Positions 34,403 to 43,573 of a stretch of 64,000 nt of DNA are shown here, piece after piece. The position numbers and the translations under genes are program-made. Each line of letters opens with the position of its first letter. Positions within the stretch are counted from its first letter, which is position 1. The stretch lies in NCBI RefSeq assembly GCF_900105495.1, contig NZ_FNTF01000002.1, positions 4,456,501 to 4,520,500 of the forward strand, in the 5' to 3' direction. Under the pieces are notes generated by a model, which saw only the letters and a program-made list of their open reading frames with translations, did no database searches and was not told the DNA's origin. The stretch comes from Pseudomonas frederiksbergensis. GTDB lineage: Bacteria; Pseudomonadota; Gammaproteobacteria; Pseudomonadales; Pseudomonadaceae.

Positions 34403-35794
34403 ATGACCCAAGTTTCCAGCCTCACCCATGCCATTTCGATCAACCCCGCCAACGGCGAGCAGATCGGCCACTACCCTTTCGAATCCGCATCGGCACTGGA
34501 TGCCGCCCTGTCCCGCGCCGCTGCCGGGTACCGCGCCTGGCGCAGCAAACCGGTTGATCAACGCTCGCAGTTGTTGATCGCCCTGGCTGGAGCATTGCGC
34601 GGCAACGCCGCCGCGATGGCCAACATGATCACCCTGGAAATGGGCAAGCCGATCACTCAGGCGCGCGGCGAAATCGAAAAATGCGCGCAACTCTGCGAGT
34701 GGTACGCCGAACACGGCCCGGCGATGCTGAGCGCGGAACCGACGTTGGTGGAAGGCGGCAAGGCGCGCATTGAATACCGCCCGCTCGGCCCGATTCTCGC
34801 CGTGATGCCGTGGAACTTCCCGATCTGGCAGGTCCTGCGCGGCGCCGTTCCAGCGTTGATCGCCGGCAACACCTACGTGCTCAAACATGCGCCCAACGTG
34901 ATGGGCAGCGCCTATCTGTTGCATGAGGCCTTCAAGCAGGCCGACTTCCCTGAAGGTGTCTTCGAGGTCATCAATGTCACGCCGGACGGCGTCTCCACCG
35001 CGATCGCCGACCCGCGCATCGCGGCAGTCACCCTCACCGGCAGTGTGCGAGCCGGCATGGCCATCGGCGCGCAGGCCGGCGTTGCATTGAAGAAGTGCGT
35101 ACTGGAACTGGGCGGGTCCGATCCGTTCATCGTCCTTAATGATGCCGACCTCGACGAAGCGGTCAAAGCCGCCGTGATTGGCCGCTACCAGAACACCGGG
35201 CAAGTTTGCGCGGCAGCCAAACGCTTGATCGTCGAGCAAGGCATCGTCGAGGAATTCACGCGCAAGTTCGTCGAAGCCACGCGAAAACTGGTGGTCGGCG
35301 ATCCACTGGCCGGCGACACTTACATCGGTCCGATGGCTCGCTTTGATCTGCGTGATGAACTGGATCAACAGGTGCGCGACACCCTGGAAGAAGGCGCGAC
35401 GCTGTTGATGGGCGGCAAGAAGGCTGAAGGCCCTGGCAACTTTTACGAGCCCACGGTCTTCGGTGATGTCACCGACCAGATGACCTCGTTCAAACAGGAG
35501 CTGTTTGGCCCGGTGGCCTCGATCATCACGGCACGCGATGCGGCCCATGCTCTGGCACTGGCGAATGACAGTGAGTTCGGCCTCGCTTCAACCATCTACA
35601 CACGCAACGTCGAGCTTGCCGAGCAGATGGCCGATGAACTGGAAACCGGTGGTGTGTTCATCAATGGCTATTGCGCCTCCGATCCGCGCGTTACCTTTGG
35701 CGGCGTGAAGAAAAGCGGGTTTGGCCGTGAGCTCTCGCATTTCGGTGTGCGCGAATTCTGCAATGCCCAGACGGTGTGGCTGGATCGGCGCTGA
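34403..35794 (+). CDS. sad: NAD-dependent succinate-semialdehyde dehydrogenase (Sad/YneI-like)
   Basis: 463 residues of the short ALDH class. The key sites are VMPWNFPIWQVLRGAVPALI, the general base in VLELGGSDPFIV, the catalytic cysteine in NTGQVCAAAKR and KQELFGPVAS. Length and motifs match E. coli Sad/YneI, which oxidises succinate semialdehyde to succinate in GABA and putrescine breakdown. It is divergent from the PtrR-like LysR gene. A strong hairpin follows the stop. Confidence 0.87.
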   Translation: MTQVSSLTHAISINPANGEQIGHYPFESASALDAALSRAAAGYRAWRSKPVDQRSQLLIALAGALRGNAAAMANMITLEMGKPITQARGEIEKCAQLCEWYAEHGPAMLSAEPTLVEGGKARIEYRPLGPILAVMPWNFPIWQVLRGAVPALIAGNTYVLKHAPNVMGSAYLLHEAFKQADFPEGVFEVINVTPDGVSTAIADPRIAAVTLTGSVRAGMAIGAQAGVALKKCVLELGGSDPFIVLNDADLDEAVKAAVIGRYQNTGQVCAAAKRLIVEQGIVEEFTRKFVEATRKLVVGDPLAGDTYIGPMARFDLRDELDQQVRDTLEEGATLLMGGKKAEGPGNFYEPTVFGDVTDQMTSFKQELFGPVASIITARDAAHALALANDSEFGLASTIYTRNVELAEQMADELETGGVFINGYCASDPRVTFGGVKKSGFGRELSHFGVREFCNAQTVWLDRR

Positions 35795-35808
35795 TTGCAT
35801 AACGATAC

Positions 35809-35830
35809 CCGGGAGCCTTTGGGCTCCCGG
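35809..35830. terminator. Bidirectional hairpin between convergent genes
   Basis: ccgggagcc-tttg-ggctcccgg is a perfect nine-base stem with a four-base loop, placed between the stops of the dehydrogenase (35794) and the convergent NTF2-like gene (35839). There is no clear U-tract, but position and symmetry suggest it serves both strands. Confidence 0.6.
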
Positions 35831-35838
35831 CTCGCGCG

Positions 35839-36210
35839 CTATTCGTTCAGGTAATACAGCTTGTTCACAATCATCCAGCGATAGTTGATGTTCAGTAGCG
35901 ACAGGTAATCGGTAAATCGCATGCCGAGATATTCATCAATGACTTTTACCGCGGCGGCATCGCCCGTGATATCGATGCTTTGCACTTCCCAAAACGGTTT
36001 GACCTCTTTGGGTGCCGGCCCTTCGGCCTTGATCGCGCCGATAAACTCCTCCAGGGTTAACCATTCAAGCTTGTCTTCGTAATGGCCGATGATGCGGCAA
36101 GAAGGATGAAAGGCTTGTCGCAGCAAGGCTTCATCGGCGAACACCATGCCTTCCACATAATTGCGGACCACCACGTTGATGTGTTCTTTAGCCAGCGATT
36201 GAGTCGTCAT
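35839..36210 (-). CDS. NTF2-like (putative lumazine-binding / SnoaL-fold) protein
   Basis: 123 residues with the cone-shaped NTF2 fold pattern: an N-terminal helix pair INVVVRNYVEGMVFADEALL, FHPSCRIIGHYED, a strand GDAAAVKVIDEYLGMRFTDY and terminal YRWMIVNKLYYLNE. It resembles the putative lumazine-binding group, which are small ligand-binding proteins or enzymes of unknown function. GGAGG before the ATG at 36208-36210 fixes the start. It is monocistronic. Confidence 0.8.
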   Translation of the reverse strand: MTTQSLAKEHINVVVRNYVEGMVFADEALLRQAFHPSCRIIGHYEDKLEWLTLEEFIGAIKAEGPAPKEVKPFWEVQSIDITGDAAAVKVIDEYLGMRFTDYLSLLNINYRWMIVNKLYYLNE

Positions 36211-36380
36211 GTCATACCTCCAGCGTTCTCGTCCTCGCACCGCCGGATCAGGTTGTTCGATCGTCTATTCCACCCTGAAAGTCTAGCACCGCGCGCTTAA
36301 CCCTCCCGGACGGCGACTATGATGTTGGGGGGCATTGCAGATAGCCTTCGGACAATACCTGACAAGCCTCGACAATTCGT

Positions 36381-37325
36381 TTAACCCACCACATCAATCA
36401 ACTGCTCGCGCTGCGCCCCCGTCAGCATCGGACCGAAACCGGCACCAGCATTTTCCGCCATGTAACGCGGGTTGCCGGTGCCGGGGATCACGCAGGTCAC
36501 CGCCGAATGCGTCAGCAGGAACTTGAGCGCCAGTTGTGCCCAGCTGTTGACCCCCACTTGCGCAGCCCAACCCGGTAGTGGCTTGCCCTTCAAACGGGCG
36601 AGCAAATCACCGCCGCCGAAGGGCCGATTGCAGATCACCGCCACGCCCCGCTCGCGACACAGCGGCAGGATACGTTTCTCGACGCCGCGATCGTCCAGGG
36701 CATAGTTGATCTGCAAAAAGTCCAACGGCTCGGCCTTGAGCACCGCTTCCACCTCGTCATACGCCGACGCCGTGTAATGAGTGATGCCGATGTAACGAAT
36801 GCGCCCTTCTTCCTTCCATTTTCGCAGCGTGGGCAAATGGGCTTTCCAGTCCAGCAGGTTGTGAATCTGCATCAGGTCGATCCGGTCGGTCTGCAACAGT
36901 TTGAAGGACTGTTCCATCTGCGCGATGCCTTCTTCGCGGCCACGGGTCCATACCTTGGTGGCCAGGAAGGCCGGCGAGCGCGGCTCATGCACCGACAACA
37001 GTTCACCGGTGGTCTGCTCGGCGCGGCCGTACATGGGCGAACTGTCGATCACCTTCCCGCCCTTCTCGAACAACGCACGCAGCACCGCAGGCAGTTGCTT
37101 GTAGTCCGGACTTGAAGGCTCGACATCAAAACCGCGATACGTGCCCAACCCGACAATCGGTAGGAGTTCGGCGCTGGATGGAATGGCCCGGGTCAGCATG
37201 TTCTTGCCTCCTGTTTCGGTCGACGGCGTGAATGCTGCAAACGCTGGATCGAAGGTGAAAACCGCCGAAGCACCGGCAGCCAGTGTGAGTATTTTTCGAC
37301 GCGAGTACCCATCAGTGTGGCTCAT
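36381..37325 (-). CDS. Tat-exported aldo/keto reductase
   Basis: 314 residues. The N terminus MSHTDGYSRRKILTLAAGAS has a twin-arginine motif (SRRKILTL) followed by a hydrophobic segment and an AFA-type cleavage site, indicating folded export by Tat. The rest is an aldo/keto reductase barrel: VIDSSPMYGRAE (Asp and Tyr), TKVWTRGREEG (Lys), LMQIHNLLDW (His) and an IPGTGNPRYM phosphate-site loop. A NADPH-type enzyme in the periplasm is unusual and implies a bound cofactor or other ligand. AAGGA lies seven bases before the chosen ATG, which overlaps the upstream transporter gene by 14 bases. Confidence 0.85.
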   Translation of the reverse strand: MSHTDGYSRRKILTLAAGASAVFTFDPAFAAFTPSTETGGKNMLTRAIPSSAELLPIVGLGTYRGFDVEPSSPDYKQLPAVLRALFEKGGKVIDSSPMYGRAEQTTGELLSVHEPRSPAFLATKVWTRGREEGIAQMEQSFKLLQTDRIDLMQIHNLLDWKAHLPTLRKWKEEGRIRYIGITHYTASAYDEVEAVLKAEPLDFLQINYALDDRGVEKRILPLCRERGVAVICNRPFGGGDLLARLKGKPLPGWAAQVGVNSWAQLALKFLLTHSAVTCVIPGTGNPRYMAENAGAGFGPMLTGAQREQLIDVVG

Positions 37326-38598
37326 GGAATTGTCCTTCCACATTTTTGCTGTCAGCCCTTTGCGCCTGCTGCCTGGCCAGCCACACGCATAACCCGCCCC
37401 ACAACCCGGCAAACGGCACGATCACCAGCGCCACCAGACCGAAGCCCGCTCCCAGCGCCGTCAACCCGGCGGATAACCAGCCACTGGCGGCATCTCCACC
37501 GCGATACACCAAGGTCTCGATCACATTCTTGGCCTTGTACTTTTCTTCCCGGCTGACCACGGTCCACAGCACTTCCCGCGCTGGCCGCACGATGGCGAAC
37601 TCGACCGCACGGCGCAGCCCCTGCGCCAGCGCCACGGTTGCCGGCACGGGCGCCAGGGCCATGGCGGCGAACGCCACGATAGTCGCCAACGGCAAGGCTG
37701 CCAGCGCCCCGCCGATGCCAATCAAGCGGATCAACGGCGCCGTCAACAGCAACTGCAAGACCAACGTCAGCGCCGACACGATCAAATCGACGACGGCGAA
37801 GAATTGCGTCCGGCTGGCCACATCAGCATAGCTACCAGCGACAATTCGTCCCTGTTCGAAATACAACAAGGTCGCTGCGCTGGTATGCAACAGCATGAAC
37901 AGCACCAGCCCCAGCAGATACGGCGAGCGCAGAATCAGGGTGATGCCGGCGAGCATGCCGCCGCCCATGCGCCGGTCCGCCAGCGACCGACGGCCGGATT
38001 GCGCTTCGGTACGGGACAGCAGCGCCCGGTAGCAGCGCACCGCAACTTCCAGCAGCACTGCGGCGGCGAGGGTCAATGCCACCGGGCCAAACCGGGTGGC
38101 CATGGTCGCCGCCAACAAAGGCCCGATAAACGTACCCAGCGTTCCTCCGGCCGCGACGAAGCCGAACAGCCGCCGCCCTTGTTCGCTGGAAAACCGATCC
38201 ACCAACACGCTCCAGAAGATGGAGACGATGAACAGGTTGTAGATGCTGATCCAGACGAAAAACACCCGGCCGACCGCCACCGGCGCAACGTGGTTGGCAA
38301 TCAACACGCCAAACACCAGCATAGACAAAGCGATCAACCGATAGATCAACGGCACGAAACGAGTGGCCGGCAACCGCGAAACCAATGCGCCAAACAACGG
38401 CACCATCAATAGCATCACCACGAAGGTCGCCGTGAACAGCCACTGCAACTTGTCGGCGCCGCCTTCCAGGCCCAAGGCATCGCGCAGCGGTCGCACCAGG
38501 TAATAGCTGGCCAGCACGCAGAAATGGAAGGCGAAACCCAGCCTCAGCGCCGCTCTTTCCGACGGCAGGACGTTGAGCCATTTCACAGCGATGGGCAT
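37312..38598 (-). CDS. Npt1/Npt2-like nucleotide-transporter / MFS family membrane protein
   Basis: 428 residues with about 12 membrane segments. The opening FHFCVLASYYLVRPLRDALG closely resembles the LLASYYLLRPLRD segment shared by Npt/Tlc nucleotide carriers and their free-living relatives, and FFVWISIYNLFIVSIFWSVL with RLFGFVAAGGTLG continues that pattern. The substrate in free-living bacteria is unknown. GGGAGG before the ATG at 38596-38598 fixes the start; the frame extends 17 codons further. It is coupled to the Tat-exported reductase. Confidence 0.72.
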   Translation of the reverse strand: MPIAVKWLNVLPSERAALRLGFAFHFCVLASYYLVRPLRDALGLEGGADKLQWLFTATFVVMLLMVPLFGALVSRLPATRFVPLIYRLIALSMLVFGVLIANHVAPVAVGRVFFVWISIYNLFIVSIFWSVLVDRFSSEQGRRLFGFVAAGGTLGTFIGPLLAATMATRFGPVALTLAAAVLLEVAVRCYRALLSRTEAQSGRRSLADRRMGGGMLAGITLILRSPYLLGLVLFMLLHTSAATLLYFEQGRIVAGSYADVASRTQFFAVVDLIVSALTLVLQLLLTAPLIRLIGIGGALAALPLATIVAFAAMALAPVPATVALAQGLRRAVEFAIVRPAREVLWTVVSREEKYKAKNVIETLVYRGGDAASGWLSAGLTALGAGFGLVALVIVPFAGLWGGLCVWLARQQAQRADSKNVEGQFHEPH

Positions 38599-38707
38599 TG
38601 GAGCCCTCCCGGTGCGTCGCGCAAGCGGTCTACTACACTCTGACAGCAATCAAGCGATCGCCGTCTTTCGGCCAGAGCCGTCAATGCCGCCCACTAAAGT
38701 TAGCCGA

Positions 38708-39472
38708 ATGCCACGAATCCTGGTGTCAATCGTCGTCATCATCGCCGTCGTGTATCTGGCGCTCTGCGCTGCGCTGTTCGTGTTCCAGCGCGCACTCATT
38801 TACTTCCCGCAACCCCGCGCCATCGGCACCTCGGCAACGCTGCTCACGCTGTCGGTCGACGACGCGCAGGTGCTGGTGTCCGTCAGGCCGCACGAGGGGG
38901 CCAAAGCATTGATCTATTTCGGCGGAAATGCCGAGGACGTCTCCCGAAGCCTGCCTTCGTTTTCCGAAGCCTTTGCCGATCACGCCGTCTACTTGATGCA
39001 CTACCGAGGCTACGGCGGCAGTTCCGGATCGCCTTCCGAGGAGATGATTTCGCGCGACGCCCTGACCTTGTTTGACCTGGTCTATGCCACCCATCCGCAC
39101 ATCACGGTGGTCGGTCGCAGCCTGGGCTCGGGCGTCGCCGTGCGCCTCGCCAGTCAGCGCCCGGCGGCACGTCTGGTGCTGATCACGCCCTACAACAGTG
39201 TCGAAGAACTCGCTACACGGCAATTCCCCATCTTCCCGGTGAAGTGGTTGCTCAAGGACACCTTTGCATCCTGGAAGTACGCCGCCCACATCACGGTGCC
39301 GACGCTGTTGATCGCGGCGGAGCACGACGAAGTGATACCGCGCTCCAGCACCGAGCGGCTCTTCACACATTTCGCCAAAGGGGTGGCAACGCTGAAGGTC
39401 ATACCGGGTACGGGGCACAACTCGATATCCGAGAGCCCCGAGTACCTCAAGGTGCTGGGCGACGGGTTGTGA
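38708..39472 (+). CDS. Membrane-anchored alpha/beta hydrolase (Bem46/ABHD-like)
   Basis: 254 residues with one N-terminal membrane helix (ILVSIVVIIAVVYLALCAAL), then an alpha/beta hydrolase domain. HYRGYGGSSGSPSE contributes the oxyanion region, the nucleophile serine is in VVGRSLGSGVA, the aspartate in AEHDEVIP and the histidine in PGTGHNSIS. The active site should face the periplasm. Another in-frame ATG at 38684 is possible; neither has a strong ribosome site. The substrate is unknown. Confidence 0.83.
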   Translation: MPRILVSIVVIIAVVYLALCAALFVFQRALIYFPQPRAIGTSATLLTLSVDDAQVLVSVRPHEGAKALIYFGGNAEDVSRSLPSFSEAFADHAVYLMHYRGYGGSSGSPSEEMISRDALTLFDLVYATHPHITVVGRSLGSGVAVRLASQRPAARLVLITPYNSVEELATRQFPIFPVKWLLKDTFASWKYAAHITVPTLLIAAEHDEVIPRSSTERLFTHFAKGVATLKVIPGTGHNSISESPEYLKVLGDGL

Positions 39473-39526
39473 GTGGCCAGTAGCCGACTGTACTTTTCAA
39501 AACAGGTGGCGACGGGCGACTTCGGG

Positions 39527-40858
39527 CTATGAATAAGCCCCAATCACCCACTTCACTTTTTCCAGCGCCTCCCGCAGTGCGCCCATCTCAGCGGACCCCA
39601 GCGCCAGGCGAATCGCATGCGGTACATGGGCAGAAGTGGCAAACGGCTCAGCGGTTGAAATCGCGACTTTTTCCCGCAGCAAGGCCGCGGCGATCTGGTC
39701 GGCCCTCGCATCTTCAGACAAAGGCAGCCAAAGAAAATACGACGACGGGTGGCGAATACATGGAAGGCCCGCCAGCACTTCTGCGGCCATGATTTGCCTG
39801 GCCTGCGCATCCTGGCGTTTTTCCGCTTCCAGTTGCATGACGGTGCCATCGTCGAGCCACGTGCTCGCGATGGCCGTCAGCACGCCTGGGGTATTCCAGG
39901 TGGTCGCCCTGATCGTGCGCTCCAGCGCGGGCACTTTTTCGATCGGGGCGGCGACGAAACCTACACGCAGCCCAGTGGCCACACTCTTGGAAAGCCCTGA
40001 AACGTAGACGGTCCGTTCGGGGGCGAGTTGCGCTATCGGTGCCGGCGGGTTCTCGGCAAGGAAGGCATAGGCGGCGTCCTCGATGATCAGCAAGTCATGC
40101 TTGCGCGCGATGGTCACCAGCAAATCGCGCTGATGGGCACTCATGACCCACCCCAGTGGATTGTGCAGCGTCGGCATCGAGTACACCGCCCGCACGCGGC
40201 GATTCCGGCACAGGCTGTCCAGCGCCTCCAGATCAGGTCTTTGTTCGGTCACGGGAATAGGCACGATTTCAAGGTGCAAGGCTTCGGCCAGCACGATGAA
40301 GCCTGAATAGGTCAGTGCATCCGCTGCAATCACATCACCGGGTTGCAGCAGCGCCATCATCGTCACGGCCAGCCCATGCTGGGCGCCACTGACCATCAAC
40401 ACTTGCTCGGCCTCCACCGTCAGGCCTCGGGCGAGCAGATGACGCGCCACCGAGGCGCGCTCATGCAGGCGCCCGGCGTGTGGCTGGTAGCGCAACAGGG
40501 ATTCCAGATCACCGCCCGAGGCGAGCTGACGCAGCGCATTTCGCAAGAGTTCTGCCTGCCCTGGCAGGGACGGATAGTTAAAGTTGAGGTCGGTCATGCC
40601 CACGGCCACGCTTTTCTGGTCGATGCCCAAGCCCGGCGGCAACGACGTTTCCCGCACGAACGTGCCTCGCCCTGTCTCGCCGCTGACCAGCCCCATGGCT
40701 TCGAGCTCTGCATAGACGCGACTGGCGGTTACCAGCGCCAGCCCTTCTTTCGCCGCCAATTGCCGATGCGTCGGCAAACGCGTGCCCGGCAACAATCGGC
40801 CTGAGCGGATGTCAGCCGCCAAAGCATCCACTAATGACTTGTATCGTGAGCGAGGCAT
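39527..40858 (-). CDS. MocR-type regulator: GntR helix-turn-helix fused to an aminotransferase-like domain
   Basis: 443 residues. The N-terminal winged helix (KSLVDALAADIRSGRLLPGT, then HRQLAAKEGLALVTASRVYA) is joined by a linker to a fold-type I PLP domain with NPLGW, IIEDAAYAFLAEN and the Schiff-base lysine in YVSGLSKSVATGLRVG. MocR proteins use PLP or PLP-amino acid as an effector. It is divergent from an EamA exporter across 83 bases, the classic layout of a MocR regulator and its transporter target. The ATG at 40856-40858 was chosen over a TTG 21 bases upstream. Confidence 0.88.
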   Translation of the reverse strand: MPRSRYKSLVDALAADIRSGRLLPGTRLPTHRQLAAKEGLALVTASRVYAELEAMGLVSGETGRGTFVRETSLPPGLGIDQKSVAVGMTDLNFNYPSLPGQAELLRNALRQLASGGDLESLLRYQPHAGRLHERASVARHLLARGLTVEAEQVLMVSGAQHGLAVTMMALLQPGDVIAADALTYSGFIVLAEALHLEIVPIPVTEQRPDLEALDSLCRNRRVRAVYSMPTLHNPLGWVMSAHQRDLLVTIARKHDLLIIEDAAYAFLAENPPAPIAQLAPERTVYVSGLSKSVATGLRVGFVAAPIEKVPALERTIRATTWNTPGVLTAIASTWLDDGTVMQLEAEKRQDAQARQIMAAEVLAGLPCIRHPSSYFLWLPLSEDARADQIAAALLREKVAISTAEPFATSAHVPHAIRLALGSAEMGALREALEKVKWVIGAYS

Positions 40859-40941
40859 GTCGAGATGTATCCATGACAATTTTTTGATTGTAGTGATCGT
40901 CGCTCATACGATGGATCTCTGCAAATTCAGAGTGCCTTGAA

Positions 40942-41832
40942 ATGGAACGGACCCTGCAAAACCCAATGACGGAAAAGACCGCGAGCGGATGGCTCAACGG
41001 GTTCATCGGCGTGCTGATTTTCAGCGGCTCGCTGCCGGCCACCCGGTTGGCCGTGCTGGAATTCGACCCGGTGTTCCTGACCGTTGCCCGAGCGGCGATT
41101 GCCGGGCTCCTGGCGCTTTGCATGCTGGTGCTGTTTAAAGAAAAACGCCCCGCCAAGCATCAGCTTATGCCTTTGGCGATCGTGGCAATGGGCGTTGTGG
41201 TGGGGTTTCCGCTGCTGACGGCGTTGGCGTTGCAGTACGTGACGTCGGCGCATTCCATCGTCTTCGTTGGTTTGTTACCGCTCGCCACTGCGGTGTTTGG
41301 TGTGTTGCGCGGCGGGGAACGACCACGGCCGGTGTTCTGGTTTTTCTCGGTGCTGGGCAGCACGTTGGTGGTGGGGTTTGCGCTCTCTCAGGGCCTGACC
41401 GCTTCGCCGACCGGCGACATCCTCATGCTGCTGGCCATCCTCGCCTGCGGGCTGGGTTATGCCGAAGGGGCGAAGCTTTCAAGAACCCTGGGCGGCTGGC
41501 AGGTGATTTCCTGGGCGTTGCTGCTGTCGCTGCCCGTCATGGTCCCGTTGACCTGGTTCATGGCTCCGGCTTCGTTTTCGGGAATTTCTACGTCGGCGTG
41601 GTTCAGCCTGGCGTACGTATCGATCTTCAGCATGCTGATCGGTTTTGTGTTCTGGTACCGCGGGCTGGCCCAAGGGGGGATTGCCGCCGTCGGCCAGTTG
41701 CAACTGCTGCAGCCGTTTTTTGGTTTGGCGCTGGCGGCCACGCTGCTTCACGAGCACGTCAGCATCGGCATGCTGGGGGTTACCGTCGCGGTGATCCTTT
41801 GCGTGGCCGGGGCACGAAAGTTTTCGAAGTGA
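40942..41832 (+). CDS. EamA-family drug/metabolite exporter
   Basis: 296 residues with about ten membrane helices in two EamA repeats (GFIGVLIFSGSLPATRLAVL in the first; FWYRGLAQGGIAAVGQLQLL near the end of the second). DMT exporters of this class remove amino acids and metabolites. The divergent MocR gene is the probable regulator. Confidence 0.86.
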   Translation: MERTLQNPMTEKTASGWLNGFIGVLIFSGSLPATRLAVLEFDPVFLTVARAAIAGLLALCMLVLFKEKRPAKHQLMPLAIVAMGVVVGFPLLTALALQYVTSAHSIVFVGLLPLATAVFGVLRGGERPRPVFWFFSVLGSTLVVGFALSQGLTASPTGDILMLLAILACGLGYAEGAKLSRTLGGWQVISWALLLSLPVMVPLTWFMAPASFSGISTSAWFSLAYVSIFSMLIGFVFWYRGLAQGGIAAVGQLQLLQPFFGLALAATLLHEHVSIGMLGVTVAVILCVAGARKFSK

Positions 41833-42030
41833 GTGGGCGCGACAAGCGTTGCTGCCAGTTTCCGCCACTGGCGCGCTGGCATTCTTCTTTAGCCCGCTGG
41901 CCAGCGGCTGCTCATTGGCGGACGCGCTGATCCCAGCGCAAATATGTCTCTTTCGTCCGTGAACCTTGTATTGAAGTGCCAGTCATAGCCGAGCCGTGAA
42001 TTCCACTTGCCCGCTCAGAGCTATTCATCC

Positions 42031-42891
42031 ATGCGCCAACCCCGCCTGTCTTTTCGCGTTGCCTCGCTCTGTTTCATTCCTTTGCTTTCCCTGTTCGCCA
42101 ACCCCGCCCACGCCGGTGCCGAAAGGCAGTTGGTGGAAGCCATCAACGACTACCGCGCTCATCCCGATCGCTGCTTGGGGCGCGCGGGGCGAGCGTTAAC
42201 GCCGCTGGCATTGAAGTCGAACCTGGCCTTACCGATCGGCTATGGCGGCGGTTTGCGCGATCGATTGAAGGCATCGGGCTATCAGGCGGTGACCGTGCGC
42301 ACGATTCGCGTGGTCGGTGCGCAGGATGCCGATGAGGCCTTCGACATGCTCCAGAGCGATTACTGCGGGGCATTGCTCGATACTCAATATGCCGACATTG
42401 GCGTCAGCCGCGCCCGGAGTGAGTGGCAGGTGGTGCTGGCGCAGCCCGTGCTGGACAGTCGCGCGGGTGATACGCGAGCCGTCAGCAAAGCGTTGCTGGC
42501 CCAGGTCAATGCGGCACGTTCAAAACCGCGCCTCTGCGGTCGTCAGCGCTTCGGCGCCGCACGGCCATTGGCCTGGAACGCAGCCCTGGGCGCAGCGGCG
42601 CAAGGGCACAGCAAGGCGATGGCCTACGGCAACTACTTCGCCCACCAGGACCCCGACGGTGACATGCCTGCGGACCGGGCCAGAGCCGCAGGTTTCCGTG
42701 GCCGGCAGATCGGCGAGAACATCGCTGCCGGCCAAGGCTCACCGAGCAAGGCCATGTCGGGCTGGCTGGCCAGCCCGGGGCATTGCGCCAACCTGATGAA
42801 CCCGATGTTTACCCAGATGGGTGCAGCCTATGCCACTGACGCACGCAGTGATCGAGGCGTTTATTGGACAATGTTGTTTGGCGCGCCTTGA
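42031..42891 (+). CDS. Secreted CAP/SCP-domain protein
   Basis: 286 residues with a signal peptide (hydrophobic ASLCFIPLLSLFANPAHAGA). The C-terminal half, about 155-280, is a CAP domain: LLAQVNAARS, LAWNAALGAAAQGHSKAMA (histidine), FAHQDPDGD, IGENIAAGQG and SPGHCANLMNP (histidine and cysteine). The N-terminal 120 residues after the signal have no motif I recognise. Bacterial CAP proteins are extracellular with largely unknown functions. The ATG at 42031 places the signal peptide properly; an in-frame start lies 24 bases upstream. Confidence 0.85.
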   Translation: MRQPRLSFRVASLCFIPLLSLFANPAHAGAERQLVEAINDYRAHPDRCLGRAGRALTPLALKSNLALPIGYGGGLRDRLKASGYQAVTVRTIRVVGAQDADEAFDMLQSDYCGALLDTQYADIGVSRARSEWQVVLAQPVLDSRAGDTRAVSKALLAQVNAARSKPRLCGRQRFGAARPLAWNAALGAAAQGHSKAMAYGNYFAHQDPDGDMPADRARAAGFRGRQIGENIAAGQGSPSKAMSGWLASPGHCANLMNPMFTQMGAAYATDARSDRGVYWTMLFGAP

Positions 42892-42907
42892 GTGATTGCG
42901 CGGCGCC

Positions 42908-43537
42908 TCATTTCGGGCGCCGCACCGCCCTCACCTTTGCACTGCCACCACCGCCGCAGAAAAACTGATCGCCGCCATCCGATTCAAGTCCCGACACCCC
43001 GACGCCGGCCGGCAACTTCACACTCTCCAGCACCTCGCCAGTGGTCGAATCGATATGGCGTAACTCACTCTCGTCTTCTTCCCAGGTGCCATGCCACAGC
43101 TGGCCCTCGACCCAGGTCACCCCGGTGACAAAGCGGTTGGATTCAAGGGTGCGCAAAATCGCGCCGGTCTCGGGATCGATCTGATGGATCTTGCGATCCC
43201 GATATTCGCCGACCCACAACGTTCCCTCCGCCCACGTCAGCCCTGAGTCACTCTCGCCAGGCGCCGGGATTGTCGCGAGTACACGGCCGGTCTGCGGGTC
43301 AATTTTCTGAATGCGATTCTCGGCGATCTGGAACAGGTGCTGGCCGTCGAAGGCGGTGCCGGCATGGGCGGCGACATCGATTGAACGCAGTGTCTTGCCG
43401 CTCGCCGGGTCCAGGGCATTGAGTTTGTCGCCGGTGGCAAACCACACGTGCTGACCGTCCCAGGTGACGCCATGCACCTTGTCGACACCGGCAAAGGGTC
43501 CATATTCACGGAGGATTTGAGCTGCTGACTGTTTCAT
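42908..43537 (-). CDS. Small beta-propeller (glutaminyl cyclotransferase-like / YncE-like) protein
   Basis: 209 residues made of about five repeats near 40 residues long with the pattern GVTWDGQHVWFATGDKLNAL and DPASGKTLRSI, repeated as LTWAEGTLWVGEYRDRKIHQ and IDPETGAILRTL. No signal peptide is seen. Such propellers occur as PQC-like or gluconolactonase-like proteins; I see no catalytic set. It lies downstream of a regulator gene on the same strand (36-base gap). Confidence 0.72.
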   Translation of the reverse strand: MKQSAAQILREYGPFAGVDKVHGVTWDGQHVWFATGDKLNALDPASGKTLRSIDVAAHAGTAFDGQHLFQIAENRIQKIDPQTGRVLATIPAPGESDSGLTWAEGTLWVGEYRDRKIHQIDPETGAILRTLESNRFVTGVTWVEGQLWHGTWEEDESELRHIDSTTGEVLESVKLPAGVGVSGLESDGGDQFFCGGGGSAKVRAVRRPK

Positions 43538-43573
43538 GTTGGCATTCCTCGTTACGGGTGTGTGGCGTTCATC

